Shown here piece after piece: positions 9,957 through 18,227 of a stretch of DNA of 64,000 nucleotides. Each line of letters opens with the position of its first letter. Within the stretch, counting starts at the first letter, position 1. This DNA is from Planctomycetaceae bacterium. Lineage in GTDB: Bacteria > Planctomycetota > Planctomycetia > Planctomycetales > Planctomycetaceae. The notes under the pieces are model-generated. The model did no database searches, had not been told where the DNA came from, and worked only from the letters and a program-made list of their open reading frames with translations. The DNA is taken from assembly GCA_002722955.1 (NCBI GenBank), contig PBMZ01000102.1, positions 62,001-126,000 on the forward strand, in the 5' to 3' direction. A program made the position numbers and the translations under genes.

Positions 9957-10149
9957 AACCCGACGCGTCAGCGAGGGACGATCAGACGTCTTCCCGAAGG
10001 ATGTCCAACGAATTTAGGGAGACGACGAATCGGATAGTGAAATTCGTCGTCTCCCTAAATTCGTTGGAATTCATCGGCTCATACGTGTTCGCCAGCAATG
10101 TTTATTTTTTGCGAACACATGTGAGCGTCCCTCGCTCACGCGTCGGGTT
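9957..10149. repeat. Nested intergenic inverted repeats: outer 24-nt arms (9957-9980/10126-10149, 1 mismatch), inner perfect 26-nt arms (10005-10030/10042-10067), small hairpin 10085-10118
   Basis: AACCCGACGCGTCAGCGAGGGACG/CGTCCCTCGCTCACGCGTCGGGTT; CCAACGAATTTAGGGAGACGACGAAT/ATTCGTCGTCTCCCTAAATTCGTTGG; GTGTTCGC/GCGAACAC. Confidence 0.9.
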
Positions 10150-10200
10150 ATGATGTTGATCGGTCGGCTGAGACCGATCAGACGAATACAGGATCAACAA

Positions 10201-11640
10201 ATGAACGAACAAAACCTGACACGCCGAGGCTTCTTGTGCGAGAACGCGATGGGCATCGGAATGGTTGCGTTGGCAACCATTCTGAAGGACGAGCAACTCC
10301 TAGCCGTGCCGAAGAACGTGAAGCTGAAGCCGCAAGTCTTCAGCATGAAGCCGAAGCAGCCGCATCATACGCCGACGGCTAAGGCGATGATCTCGCTGTT
10401 TCAACACGGCGGGCCGGCTCACATGGACCTGATGGATCCGAAGCCAGAACTCTCGAAGTTGGACGGCAAGACCTACGACGGCAATGTCGGATACAGCTTC
10501 ATCAAGCGTGCCAGCAAACGGCTCAAGGGCACTCAATGGAAGTTCCAAAAGCGTGGCGAATGCGGCACGGAAATCTCCGAGCTGTTGCCGGAACTGAGCA
10601 CGATCGTCGATGACATCTGCATCATTCGTTCGATGCACACGGGACATAACGGTCACGAAGTTTCGATCCGCTACATGAACGCCGGCATCGCGGGAGTCAC
10701 TGGTCGGCCTTCGCTGGGAAGTTGGATCACATACGCTTTGGGCAGCGAGACGCAAAACTTGCCCGCTTACATGGTGCTCACCGATCCCGGCGGACATCCC
10801 GTCGACAGCGTCAATAACTGGTCTTGCGGCTGGATGCCGTCGCTCTTTCAAGGCACCGTGCTCCGCCCCAAAGAACCGAGAATCTTAAACCTCAACGCGC
10901 CCAAAGAACTGCGCGGCCGCGTTCAGCAGCACAATCTGTCATTCCTCGACAAGATCAATCGCCGCCACTTAAAGAAGCATCCCGGCGAGCACGACTTGGA
11001 AGCTCGAATCGCCAGCTATGAACTGGCGGCCCGCATGCAAGACGCCGCCCGCGAGGCACTCGATGTCTCGCAAGAAACGCTGGCCACGCAAAACATGTAC
11101 GGCTTGGACAAACCAGAAACCAAAGAATACGGCACGCGATGCTTGATCGCCCGCCGACTTGTTGAACGAGGCGTACGGTTCGTGCAACTGTTCCACAGCG
11201 GCCAGCCTTGGGACAATCACAACAACCTTGCCGGCGCGCTTCCGAGTGCTTGCAGGAAAACGGACAAACCGAGTGCCGCGTTGGTCAAGGATCTGAAAGA
11301 ACGCGGCATGCTGGACGAAGTGCTCGTCCACTGGGGCGGCGAGATCGGCCGCTTGCCTGTCACGGAAGGCGACCCGAAAAGCGGTGGCCGAGACCACAAC
11401 GGCCAAGGCTTCAGCACCTGGCTAGCCGGCGGCGGCATCAAGCCCGGCATCACCTACGGCAACACCGACGAAGTAGGCCACCGAGCCGCCGAAAACATCG
11501 TCAAACCGGGAGACTACCAAGCGACGGTCTTAAACCTCTTCGGCATCGACCACAAGCAGCTGTATTACATCCACAACGGCCAAGAAAAGAAGCTTGTTGT
11601 GAACAGCGGCTCAAAGGTTGTCAACGATATCATCGCGTAA
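10201..11640 (+). CDS. DUF1501 domain-containing protein
   Basis: MNEQNLTRRGFLCENAMGIG N-terminus; AKAMISLFQHGGPAHMDLMDPKPELSKLDGK; QPWDNHNNL; RDHNGQGFSTWLAGGGIKPGITYGNTDEVG. Confidence 0.95.
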   Translation: MNEQNLTRRGFLCENAMGIGMVALATILKDEQLLAVPKNVKLKPQVFSMKPKQPHHTPTAKAMISLFQHGGPAHMDLMDPKPELSKLDGKTYDGNVGYSFIKRASKRLKGTQWKFQKRGECGTEISELLPELSTIVDDICIIRSMHTGHNGHEVSIRYMNAGIAGVTGRPSLGSWITYALGSETQNLPAYMVLTDPGGHPVDSVNNWSCGWMPSLFQGTVLRPKEPRILNLNAPKELRGRVQQHNLSFLDKINRRHLKKHPGEHDLEARIASYELAARMQDAAREALDVSQETLATQNMYGLDKPETKEYGTRCLIARRLVERGVRFVQLFHSGQPWDNHNNLAGALPSACRKTDKPSAALVKDLKERGMLDEVLVHWGGEIGRLPVTEGDPKSGGRDHNGQGFSTWLAGGGIKPGITYGNTDEVGHRAAENIVKPGDYQATVLNLFGIDHKQLYYIHNGQEKKLVVNSGSKVVNDIIA

Positions 11641-11655
11641 AGGGAGAGTCGGAAG

Positions 11656-11940
11656 ATGATTACATATCGCGCGATGTACAAATTCGTCGATGGCGGCGTT
11701 CACGCGGAAGTATTGGATTTTCCCGGGACAATCAGCAGCGGTACAAACCTGGAAGCAGCTCGAACGATGTTGCAGAGTGCCTTAGTCGATATGGCCGAAA
11801 CCAACTTGTTAAACAACGAAGCACTGCCCGAACCCAATCCGCTTGCCACCGATCCAGAATCTGATCTTGAAGAGCCGATTCATTTGCTGATGACAGCAAC
11901 ATCACGTGTTGCCCATGTGCCACAGGACGCGACGGCATGA
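11656..11940 (+). CDS. HicB-family antitoxin-like protein
   Basis: MITYRAMYKFVDGGVHAEVLDFPGTISSGTNLEAARTMLQSALVDMAE matches the HicB-type partial RNase-H fold pattern. Confidence 0.65.
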   Translation: MITYRAMYKFVDGGVHAEVLDFPGTISSGTNLEAARTMLQSALVDMAETNLLNNEALPEPNPLATDPESDLEEPIHLLMTATSRVAHVPQDATA

Positions 11941-12093
11941 AACGCCGCGATCTGCTGGAAGTGAATCAGAATGTTTGAGATCGCATCGGCCTTCAAAGGC
12001 CGCTCAAGTGCGAGATTACTGAGTTGTGCGAGCGTGTTCAGATCACCAATTATCCAGCATGTTGCCCGTTGTCGGGGACTGACGTAGTTGCAA

Positions 12094-13305
12094 CTATTGG
12101 GCATCACGAGCCAAGGCCATCTTCACTTCATTCGTCTTGCCTGCAACGAGCCAGCTTGAGATGCGATCCAACCGCTCGGTGTCGTTGTTCGAATCGCGGC
12201 GTAGTTTGAAAACTTGCATTGGCAATCGTAAGTCCGCAGGTTTGAAGGCTAAGTGATTCTTGTCGTACTTGCCACGCAATGTCTGGATGGCTTCCAAGTC
12301 ACGGTAACCGAACTCTCGGCTTGGTTCGATCTGAGTGCCTTCGCCCCAGTCGTTCCATGTCGCGATTTGAACGATGTTTGCTTTGGACTGGATGGCCTTT
12401 TTCAGTGTTGATCGAAGCGTTCGGCCATTTTGATCGGGAATCTTTGGGAAACCCCTGCTAACTTTTGCTTCGCGGTAGATGTCATCGAATCGAGGGTATG
12501 CGGCTGGGATCGCTGCTGGCCACTTTGAAGACAGCGTCAGAAATTGACTGACTTGTTGCAGTCCAACATTCGGTGCCGGCCAATCGAAGCCGCCCATTGC
12601 TCCTGGCCGACGGATGTTTTCGCTGAAGTAGGAAATCGGAGACTTCAGCCGAGAAAGACAGTCGCTCCATTCTTTAACAGTCAATCCGTTGTGTCCGAAT
12701 GAAAGTAACACAGGATGGCCATTCAGTTGAACGTAACTGTGTGACTTGAACCAGTACTTACCTAACCAGTCGATCTCGTTGACCGCATGCGAAACTCGGT
12801 CGGCCGCCTTGAGCCGTTTTCCTTTGACTAGAATTGGAATTGTTTGATCTTCGTAACATATCACGAACTTCATCTTTAATCGTTCACACTGTTGCAAGAG
12901 CCGCGTTGTGTTGTGGTGGAGAATTGCGTAGTCGCGGTAATTCGTCAGTCCGTACCAATCGACGATGACTCCATCGATGCCTGCCAGCTTCATTAATAGC
13001 AAGTGATATTCGAGCACATGCGGATCGCCAGAATCGTATGGTCCGATCAGCGGGTAGTATTTCGCGGCGATCTGGCGTTGCCCATCGGACTGCTTTTCGG
13101 GATCGAAGTGATTCATTGTCCAATGCCAGCCCCAACGATCACTGAACGGCTTCGCTGTGTACCACGGCATGTAATGGGCAAGGATCAAAGGCGACCGGTC
13201 GCCTGATTTGCTGGGCCGTTTGGTGTCTTCCCCTGCGGTATCACGGGTCAACAAAAACGAGAGAACAACAATCAATGTCAGTCGTACGTAAGCTTTAGCA
13301 GTCAT
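12094..13305 (-). CDS. Secreted GH99/WbsX-like glycoside hydrolase family protein
   Basis: Signal peptide; [83 protein letters not shown]. Confidence 0.8.
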   Translation of the reverse strand: MTAKAYVRLTLIVVLSFLLTRDTAGEDTKRPSKSGDRSPLILAHYMPWYTAKPFSDRWGWHWTMNHFDPEKQSDGQRQIAAKYYPLIGPYDSGDPHVLEYHLLLMKLAGIDGVIVDWYGLTNYRDYAILHHNTTRLLQQCERLKMKFVICYEDQTIPILVKGKRLKAADRVSHAVNEIDWLGKYWFKSHSYVQLNGHPVLLSFGHNGLTVKEWSDCLSRLKSPISYFSENIRRPGAMGGFDWPAPNVGLQQVSQFLTLSSKWPAAIPAAYPRFDDIYREAKVSRGFPKIPDQNGRTLRSTLKKAIQSKANIVQIATWNDWGEGTQIEPSREFGYRDLEAIQTLRGKYDKNHLAFKPADLRLPMQVFKLRRDSNNDTERLDRISSWLVAGKTNEVKMALARDAQ

Positions 13306-13310
13306 TATTG

Positions 13311-13943
13311 TCAGCCTTCAATCCGCTGTATTGCTTTCTCAACCGCGGCACGGATGTCGGGATCTCGGTCGTTCAACATGCGGCGAAGTTGCGGAAGTGC
13401 ATCTTTGGCATCTGGGCCAAGATCACCGAGCGTCTTGGCTGCCATGATTCTTGTGAATGAGGGAATCTCTGTGAGAGCCGATATCAATGCCGGAACGGCT
13501 CTATCAATTTTCACCTGCAAAGCCGACAATGCCACCATTGAACGAACATCTTCTTTCGAGACGGCATCCACCAGGACTGGTCCGCAAGCTTTGTTCTGCG
13601 GATCAATACTGACCAGTGCATGGGCGGTGGCTAAACGAATGCGTTGATCGGAATCTTCGAGAGCCGTGACCAGAACCGGTACGGCTGGTTGCGCGTCTTT
13701 ACCGAGGCGCCCCAAGGCAAAAACGGCCAGCCGCCGAACTTCATCGTCTGTGTCACTAACCGCATCAATCAATGCCTTCATGGCGGGGCGAGCATTCAAG
13801 TCCTCAGCGGGTTCGTCTAACGTTCTTGCGGCAGCTCGGCGAGTGGCCACTTCGTTTGCGGAGAGGTCTTGGACCAACTGTTCAACGCGAGACTGGCAAC
13901 CAACAAGAAACATGATGGTGAGCAAGCAGCCGATAAGCCGCAT
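13311..13943 (-). CDS. HEAT-repeat lipoprotein
   Basis: [18 protein letters not shown] lipobox; repeats such as [50 protein letters not shown]. Confidence 0.8.
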   Translation of the reverse strand: MRLIGCLLTIMFLVGCQSRVEQLVQDLSANEVATRRAAARTLDEPAEDLNARPAMKALIDAVSDTDDEVRRLAVFALGRLGKDAQPAVPVLVTALEDSDQRIRLATAHALVSIDPQNKACGPVLVDAVSKEDVRSMVALSALQVKIDRAVPALISALTEIPSFTRIMAAKTLGDLGPDAKDALPQLRRMLNDRDPDIRAAVEKAIQRIEG

Positions 13944-13971
13944 CGGCTTGCACCGGGCTTTGAGATCGCGC

Positions 13972-14904
13972 CTAGTATTCACTGCCATCAATGGCCTCGC
14001 TGCCCGCTGCCGTGACGAGTGCCTCGTAGATTCCGACATCCATCTGATCGCCAAGAAAGGTTACGCGGCCGTCTCCGAACAAGTGCAAGACGCCACCAGC
14101 ATGCTCACTGGAAGGGCCCTTGATGCAATCGATTGAATCGTAAAGCTTGTTTCCGGCCGAGTCGCGTTCGGTCAAATAGCACGGGGTGTAGTTTAGCGAG
14201 ATTTCCGGCCCGGCATAACTCGGAGGATTGGCGGGATCGAAGCGACGAGCGGCGACGGCAGCAGCACCGCCATCAATCCATACAGCGGCACCTTGCTCAA
14301 TGCACTTGGCCAAGAAAATCGTGTTCGAGAGGCCGTCGTCAACGTCCTCGATTCGTGTGCTTGACCGAGGATAAAAGACACCATCAGGCTCGCGCCATAA
14401 CTTTCCGATGTCGCTGGCTCCCATCGCGACGTAGTTTCTTAAGGCGTACCTTGTCGAGCACTGCGTGTATAGCGAATCCGTGCTGTATCTTGAGCCGGAG
14501 AAAGAAGGGCAAAAGAAAACCGGGATGATGGTCGATGCGATATCGCGATTGTCTTGACGTAAGGAAGAGAGATCGTAATCGATTTCGTCTTGAATCAATC
14601 CTTGCTCGATCTCGGGCAATAGCATGCTGGCCCAACTGTGCAAGTGATATTGGTCGGGCATCGGTCGCCATACGCCACGCTCTACATCGCTTGTGCTGCT
14701 GGGAGGCAACACGTTGTGGCCGCTGTGATAGTTCGCCAGAGCAATGCCAAGCTGTTTCAGGTTGTTGCGGCACGTTGTCATCCGTGGTTGCTCGCGCGCC
14801 TTTTGCACGGCTGGCAACAACAGGGCAATCAAAACCGAGATGACGGCAATCGTCACCAGCAATTCAATCAGAGTGAATCCAAATCGGCTTTTTGGTCTTC
14901 GCAT
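13972..14904 (-). CDS. DUF1559 domain protein with type IV prepilin-like N-terminus
   Basis: GFTLIELLVTIAVISVLIALLLPAVQKARE; CRNNLKQLGIALANYHSGHNVLPP; C-terminal SSEHAGGVLHLFGDGRVTFLGD. Confidence 0.95.
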   Translation of the reverse strand: MRRPKSRFGFTLIELLVTIAVISVLIALLLPAVQKAREQPRMTTCRNNLKQLGIALANYHSGHNVLPPSSTSDVERGVWRPMPDQYHLHSWASMLLPEIEQGLIQDEIDYDLSSLRQDNRDIASTIIPVFFCPSFSGSRYSTDSLYTQCSTRYALRNYVAMGASDIGKLWREPDGVFYPRSSTRIEDVDDGLSNTIFLAKCIEQGAAVWIDGGAAAVAARRFDPANPPSYAGPEISLNYTPCYLTERDSAGNKLYDSIDCIKGPSSEHAGGVLHLFGDGRVTFLGDQMDVGIYEALVTAAGSEAIDGSEY

Positions 14905-14952
14905 AGCGAATTCTAGGCGTGGATTCTTGCCCGATCAATTGGCGAATTGGTG

Positions 14953-15903
14953 TCAATTCTGACAGGCAACGCGCTGCTTGATTTCCTCGAACAGGCTGGC
15001 GGGGAGCGGCCCCTTTGCAGCGGCAGCAAGATTCTCGGCAAGATGTTCGTGGTTGCAAGTTCCCACGATGGTGGTGTCACAGTGAGGGTGCGTCAATGTG
15101 TAACGCAGGATCAGTTCGGCTCGCGACATCTCATCAGAGACGAGTTCATCCAATCCGGCTGCGGTCCAAACGTCGTTCAGTGCTGGCCGCTGAATCTCCG
15201 CATCAGGACCGCCGTGTGCGATCCCGCCACGAATAATGATGCCCGCGCCTGATTCGCCCGCGCGCGTGATCAATTCATTGTGCTCTGGCGAGAGACAGGA
15301 ATAGGGAATTTGGAAAGTGTCAAAGACGGCCAGGTCAATTAAGTCTGGCAGGCTGGGAAGCTTGCTGGAAGAGCCAATGAACTTGATGACGCCTTGATCA
15401 CGGTACTGAAGGAGCAAGTCGATCAATCCCGACTTTTGCAGCGTGACTGCATCGCCGCCATGAAACTGCAAGAGGTCGATGGAATCACATTGAAGGCGTT
15501 TCAGGCTGGTTTCGATATTTCGTGCAACGACATCTTTCTCCCAGACATGATCGATCTCGATGTGATCTTCGTGTTGGGTGTAGGAGCAACCGCATTTGGT
15601 CGCCAGATAGAATTCGTCGCGGCGCGAAGAGATGTAGCGGCCGATCCTCTCTTCGCTGATTCCATAATCGGGGGCCGTGTCGATGAAGTTAATTCCCGCG
15701 TCGAGCACTGCGTTTAGAAACTTGTCGGCATCTGCTTCCTCGACAACGCGCACGCCCCATGTCCGTGGTCCTCTCAGGCCCATGCTTCCGTAGCCTAACT
15801 GCGTTACCTTGAGGCCAGTGCGTCCGAGCGTTTTCTTGATCATGTTGATTCTCATCTTTGAGGGAATTGTGGATGTTGCAGAATATCGATGGCTGCGGTC
15901 CAA
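14953..15903 (-). CDS. Aldo/keto reductase
   Basis: KTLGRTGLKVTQLGYGSMGLRG; GINFIDTAPDYGISEERIGRYI; SIDLLQFHG; IIIRGGIAHGG. Confidence 0.9.
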   Translation of the reverse strand: MDRSHRYSATSTIPSKMRINMIKKTLGRTGLKVTQLGYGSMGLRGPRTWGVRVVEEADADKFLNAVLDAGINFIDTAPDYGISEERIGRYISSRRDEFYLATKCGCSYTQHEDHIEIDHVWEKDVVARNIETSLKRLQCDSIDLLQFHGGDAVTLQKSGLIDLLLQYRDQGVIKFIGSSSKLPSLPDLIDLAVFDTFQIPYSCLSPEHNELITRAGESGAGIIIRGGIAHGGPDAEIQRPALNDVWTAAGLDELVSDEMSRAELILRYTLTHPHCDTTIVGTCNHEHLAENLAAAAKGPLPASLFEEIKQRVACQN

Positions 15904-15944
15904 TAGTAGTCAGACCCAAACTTCATCTATTAACGCTTGGATTC

Positions 15945-16409
15945 ATGACTCTGAAAACGGCACTTTTTGATATCATTGATGGCTTCAACAGCGCCAACCT
16001 GAGTTATGCGGTTTGTGGTGGAATGGCTGTGGCGATTCATGGATATCCACGAGCCACTCAGGATTTGGACTTAATGATCCCAGAAGATGATTTGGAGTTG
16101 GCGACGGCGACGCTTGAGTCGCTCGGCTTTGATCTTTCTGCGGGCATGATTCCGTTCGATCTTGATCAGCCTTCAGAACGTCACATTTTTCGTGTGTCGA
16201 AGGCGGTAGGCTCGGCATTGTTGACCGTCGACTTATTGCTCGTCAACTCTTTTCTAAAGCCGATATGGGAGAGCCGAGAAACGCATGAGATTGATGGGCA
16301 TAAGTTGTGTGTTGTTTCACGCCAGGGTCTGGGAGAGTTGAAACGGATCGCGGGCCGACTCCAGGATTTGGCGGACATCGAACATTTGGGACTTGATGAT
16401 GGTTCATAA
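15945..16409 (+). CDS. Nucleotidyltransferase (AbiEii/MNT-like) protein
   Basis: LSYAVCGGMAVAIHGYPRATQDLDLMIPEDDLE (GG-x-A-x-x-x-HG...TxDxDL pattern). Confidence 0.75.
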   Translation: MTLKTALFDIIDGFNSANLSYAVCGGMAVAIHGYPRATQDLDLMIPEDDLELATATLESLGFDLSAGMIPFDLDQPSERHIFRVSKAVGSALLTVDLLLVNSFLKPIWESRETHEIDGHKLCVVSRQGLGELKRIAGRLQDLADIEHLGLDDGS

Positions 16410-16590
16410 TGTTGACAAAGCGGAAAGTCGTGGCGTTTCCGCAGACATGTCTCCCGAGGCGATTTCCCGACGACTGGACATCGTCAGCGAGTTGTATGAC
16501 TTGTGCATTACTTTGGGCCGTGCTCGGTATGTTGGCAAAGTCGAAGAGTCACCGAAAGATAAGGACGCGCAATTACCGCCGCAGAGTTAG
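16393..16590 (+). CDS. Small (65 aa) protein overlapping the nucleotidyltransferase 3' end, possible cognate partner
   Basis: MMMVHNVDKAESRGVSADMSPEAISRRLDIVSELYDLCITLGRARYVGKVEESP...; 17-nt overlap with the upstream gene. Confidence 0.5.
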   Translation: MMMVHNVDKAESRGVSADMSPEAISRRLDIVSELYDLCITLGRARYVGKVEESPKDKDAQLPPQS

Positions 16591-16598
16591 TCGCACAA

Positions 16599-17480
16599 AT
16601 GCAAGTTCCCGAAGAACTTTCGCAACTTCAGAAATGGATGCAGGCGGTGGTCACGCACCCCGATGGAATCGTCGCTGGCGTCGACTCTGAAGATGCACGC
16701 TCGGCGATCGCAGTGGACGGGGAAAGTATCGAGACCGTGGTGACTCGATCAGAGTCCCTATCTGCTGTCGGGCGTTTAGCGGTTTACGGCGACGCTTACT
16801 TCGCTCGCCTGTTGGATGTGTTGGCGGAAGAGTATCCGGCTATGGTGCATGCGCTTGGCGAAGAAGCGTTTCAGGGCTTGGCTTTTGTTTATCTTCAGCA
16901 ACACCCGTCGCAATCTTATACGTTAGGCGAATTGGGAAGCCGCTTTCCGGAATTCTTACGGACAACTCGGCCAGAGAACGATGATGCTCAGCGGCCTGAC
17001 TGGGCGGATTTCTTAGCGGACTTGGCCACGGTTGAGCGAACTTATGCCGAAGTTTTTGACGGCCCCGGTGTCGAAGGTCAAGAATTGTTGAAGCCAGATG
17101 ACTTGGCCAGCATCTCCCAAGACGCTTGGCCTGATGTGCGGTTGGAAACGGCGTGCTGTTTACGACTGCTGACATTGGACTTTCCTGCACACGGCTATGC
17201 CACAGCAGTCCGGCGAGAGACCGAGGTCTTGTTTCCCAATCCTCAACCCACGTACTTGGTTGTGAAACGAAGGGATTTCATTGTTCGCCGTGATCCTGTT
17301 GCGCTGGATGAGTACCGATTGCTAGAATCACTCATTCAAGGCAAAACGATTGGCGAGTCGATCGCGGATGTCGCCCAAAGTACAGATTCTGACTTAGACG
17401 AATTCGCCGCGAATTTGCAGAATTGGTTCTTTGAGTGGGCAGAAGCAGGCTACTTCACTGCTATAATTCATCCTGAGTGA
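16599..17480 (+). CDS. DUF2063 / HvfC-BufC N-terminal-domain-like protein (usual partner of DUF692 enzymes)
   Basis: LQKWMQAVVTHPDGI...SAVGRLAVYGDAYFARLLDVLAEEYPAMVHALGEEAFQGLAFVYLQQHPSQSYTLGELGSRFPEFL...WADFLADLATVERTYAEVFDGPG. Confidence 0.8.
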   Translation: MQVPEELSQLQKWMQAVVTHPDGIVAGVDSEDARSAIAVDGESIETVVTRSESLSAVGRLAVYGDAYFARLLDVLAEEYPAMVHALGEEAFQGLAFVYLQQHPSQSYTLGELGSRFPEFLRTTRPENDDAQRPDWADFLADLATVERTYAEVFDGPGVEGQELLKPDDLASISQDAWPDVRLETACCLRLLTLDFPAHGYATAVRRETEVLFPNPQPTYLVVKRRDFIVRRDPVALDEYRLLESLIQGKTIGESIADVAQSTDSDLDEFAANLQNWFFEWAEAGYFTAIIHPE

Positions 17481-17516
17481 CCGACTAAACGATCGAGTGG
17501 ATTCTAAGAGGTACCG

Positions 17517-18185
17517 ATGCCAAGGCTACTAATCATTCTGATGACGTTGGCTTTCGTCGCGGGGTGCGCGAACAGCACGTCGCGGACCAGTGATGTGTCT
17601 GATCGGACTCAGGTCGACGTTAGCGACAGACAGACGGATAACAGTGCCCCGCCCAACGAAGAGGCCATTGAACCAAAGGAAGTCAGCGAACCAGCCGAAA
17701 CGGTCAAAACCGACGAAGCTGCCGAGGCTCCCACGAAACAAATCAGCAAGGAGATTGCCAAAGTGACGCTGCCCAAGACTGATGCCGAATGGAAGGAAGC
17801 TCTGACCAAAGAGCAATTCCGTGTCGCTCGAAAGAAAGGCACAGAACGTGCTTTCCAAAACGAGTTTTGGGACAACAAACGAGACGGAACGTACCTTTGC
17901 GTCTGCTGCCGGCAAGCTCTGTTTAGCTCCGAACACAAATACAAATCGGGCACGGGATGGCCAAGCTATTACAAACCCGTCGTGGACGAAAACGTGGCCA
18001 TGGAAGCGGACAACAGTTTCTTCATGCGACGTGTCGAAGTGCTTTGCAGTCGCTGCGACGCTCATTTAGGGCACGTGTTTGAGGACGGGCCCGATCCGAC
18101 AGGACTGCGGTATTGCATCAACTCGGCCGCACTGATCTTCGACCCGGAAGCGGAAGACGAGCCCGAAGAGGCTGGCGGAAAGTAA
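17517..18185 (+). CDS. msrB: Peptide-methionine (R)-S-oxide reductase, lipoprotein form
   Basis: Lipobox [107 protein letters not shown]. Confidence 0.93.
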   Translation: MPRLLIILMTLAFVAGCANSTSRTSDVSDRTQVDVSDRQTDNSAPPNEEAIEPKEVSEPAETVKTDEAAEAPTKQISKEIAKVTLPKTDAEWKEALTKEQFRVARKKGTERAFQNEFWDNKRDGTYLCVCCRQALFSSEHKYKSGTGWPSYYKPVVDENVAMEADNSFFMRRVEVLCSRCDAHLGHVFEDGPDPTGLRYCINSAALIFDPEAEDEPEEAGGK

Positions 18186-18227
18186 ACTGCCGGCTTCGTC
18201 GCTTGAGGATTTACCACTTCGCGCCAC

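Noticed and set aside
11880-12107. Minus ORF 11880..12107 (75 aa)
   Set aside because: Overlaps the HicB 3' end and the GH99-like gene 3' end; no start context or recognisable family.
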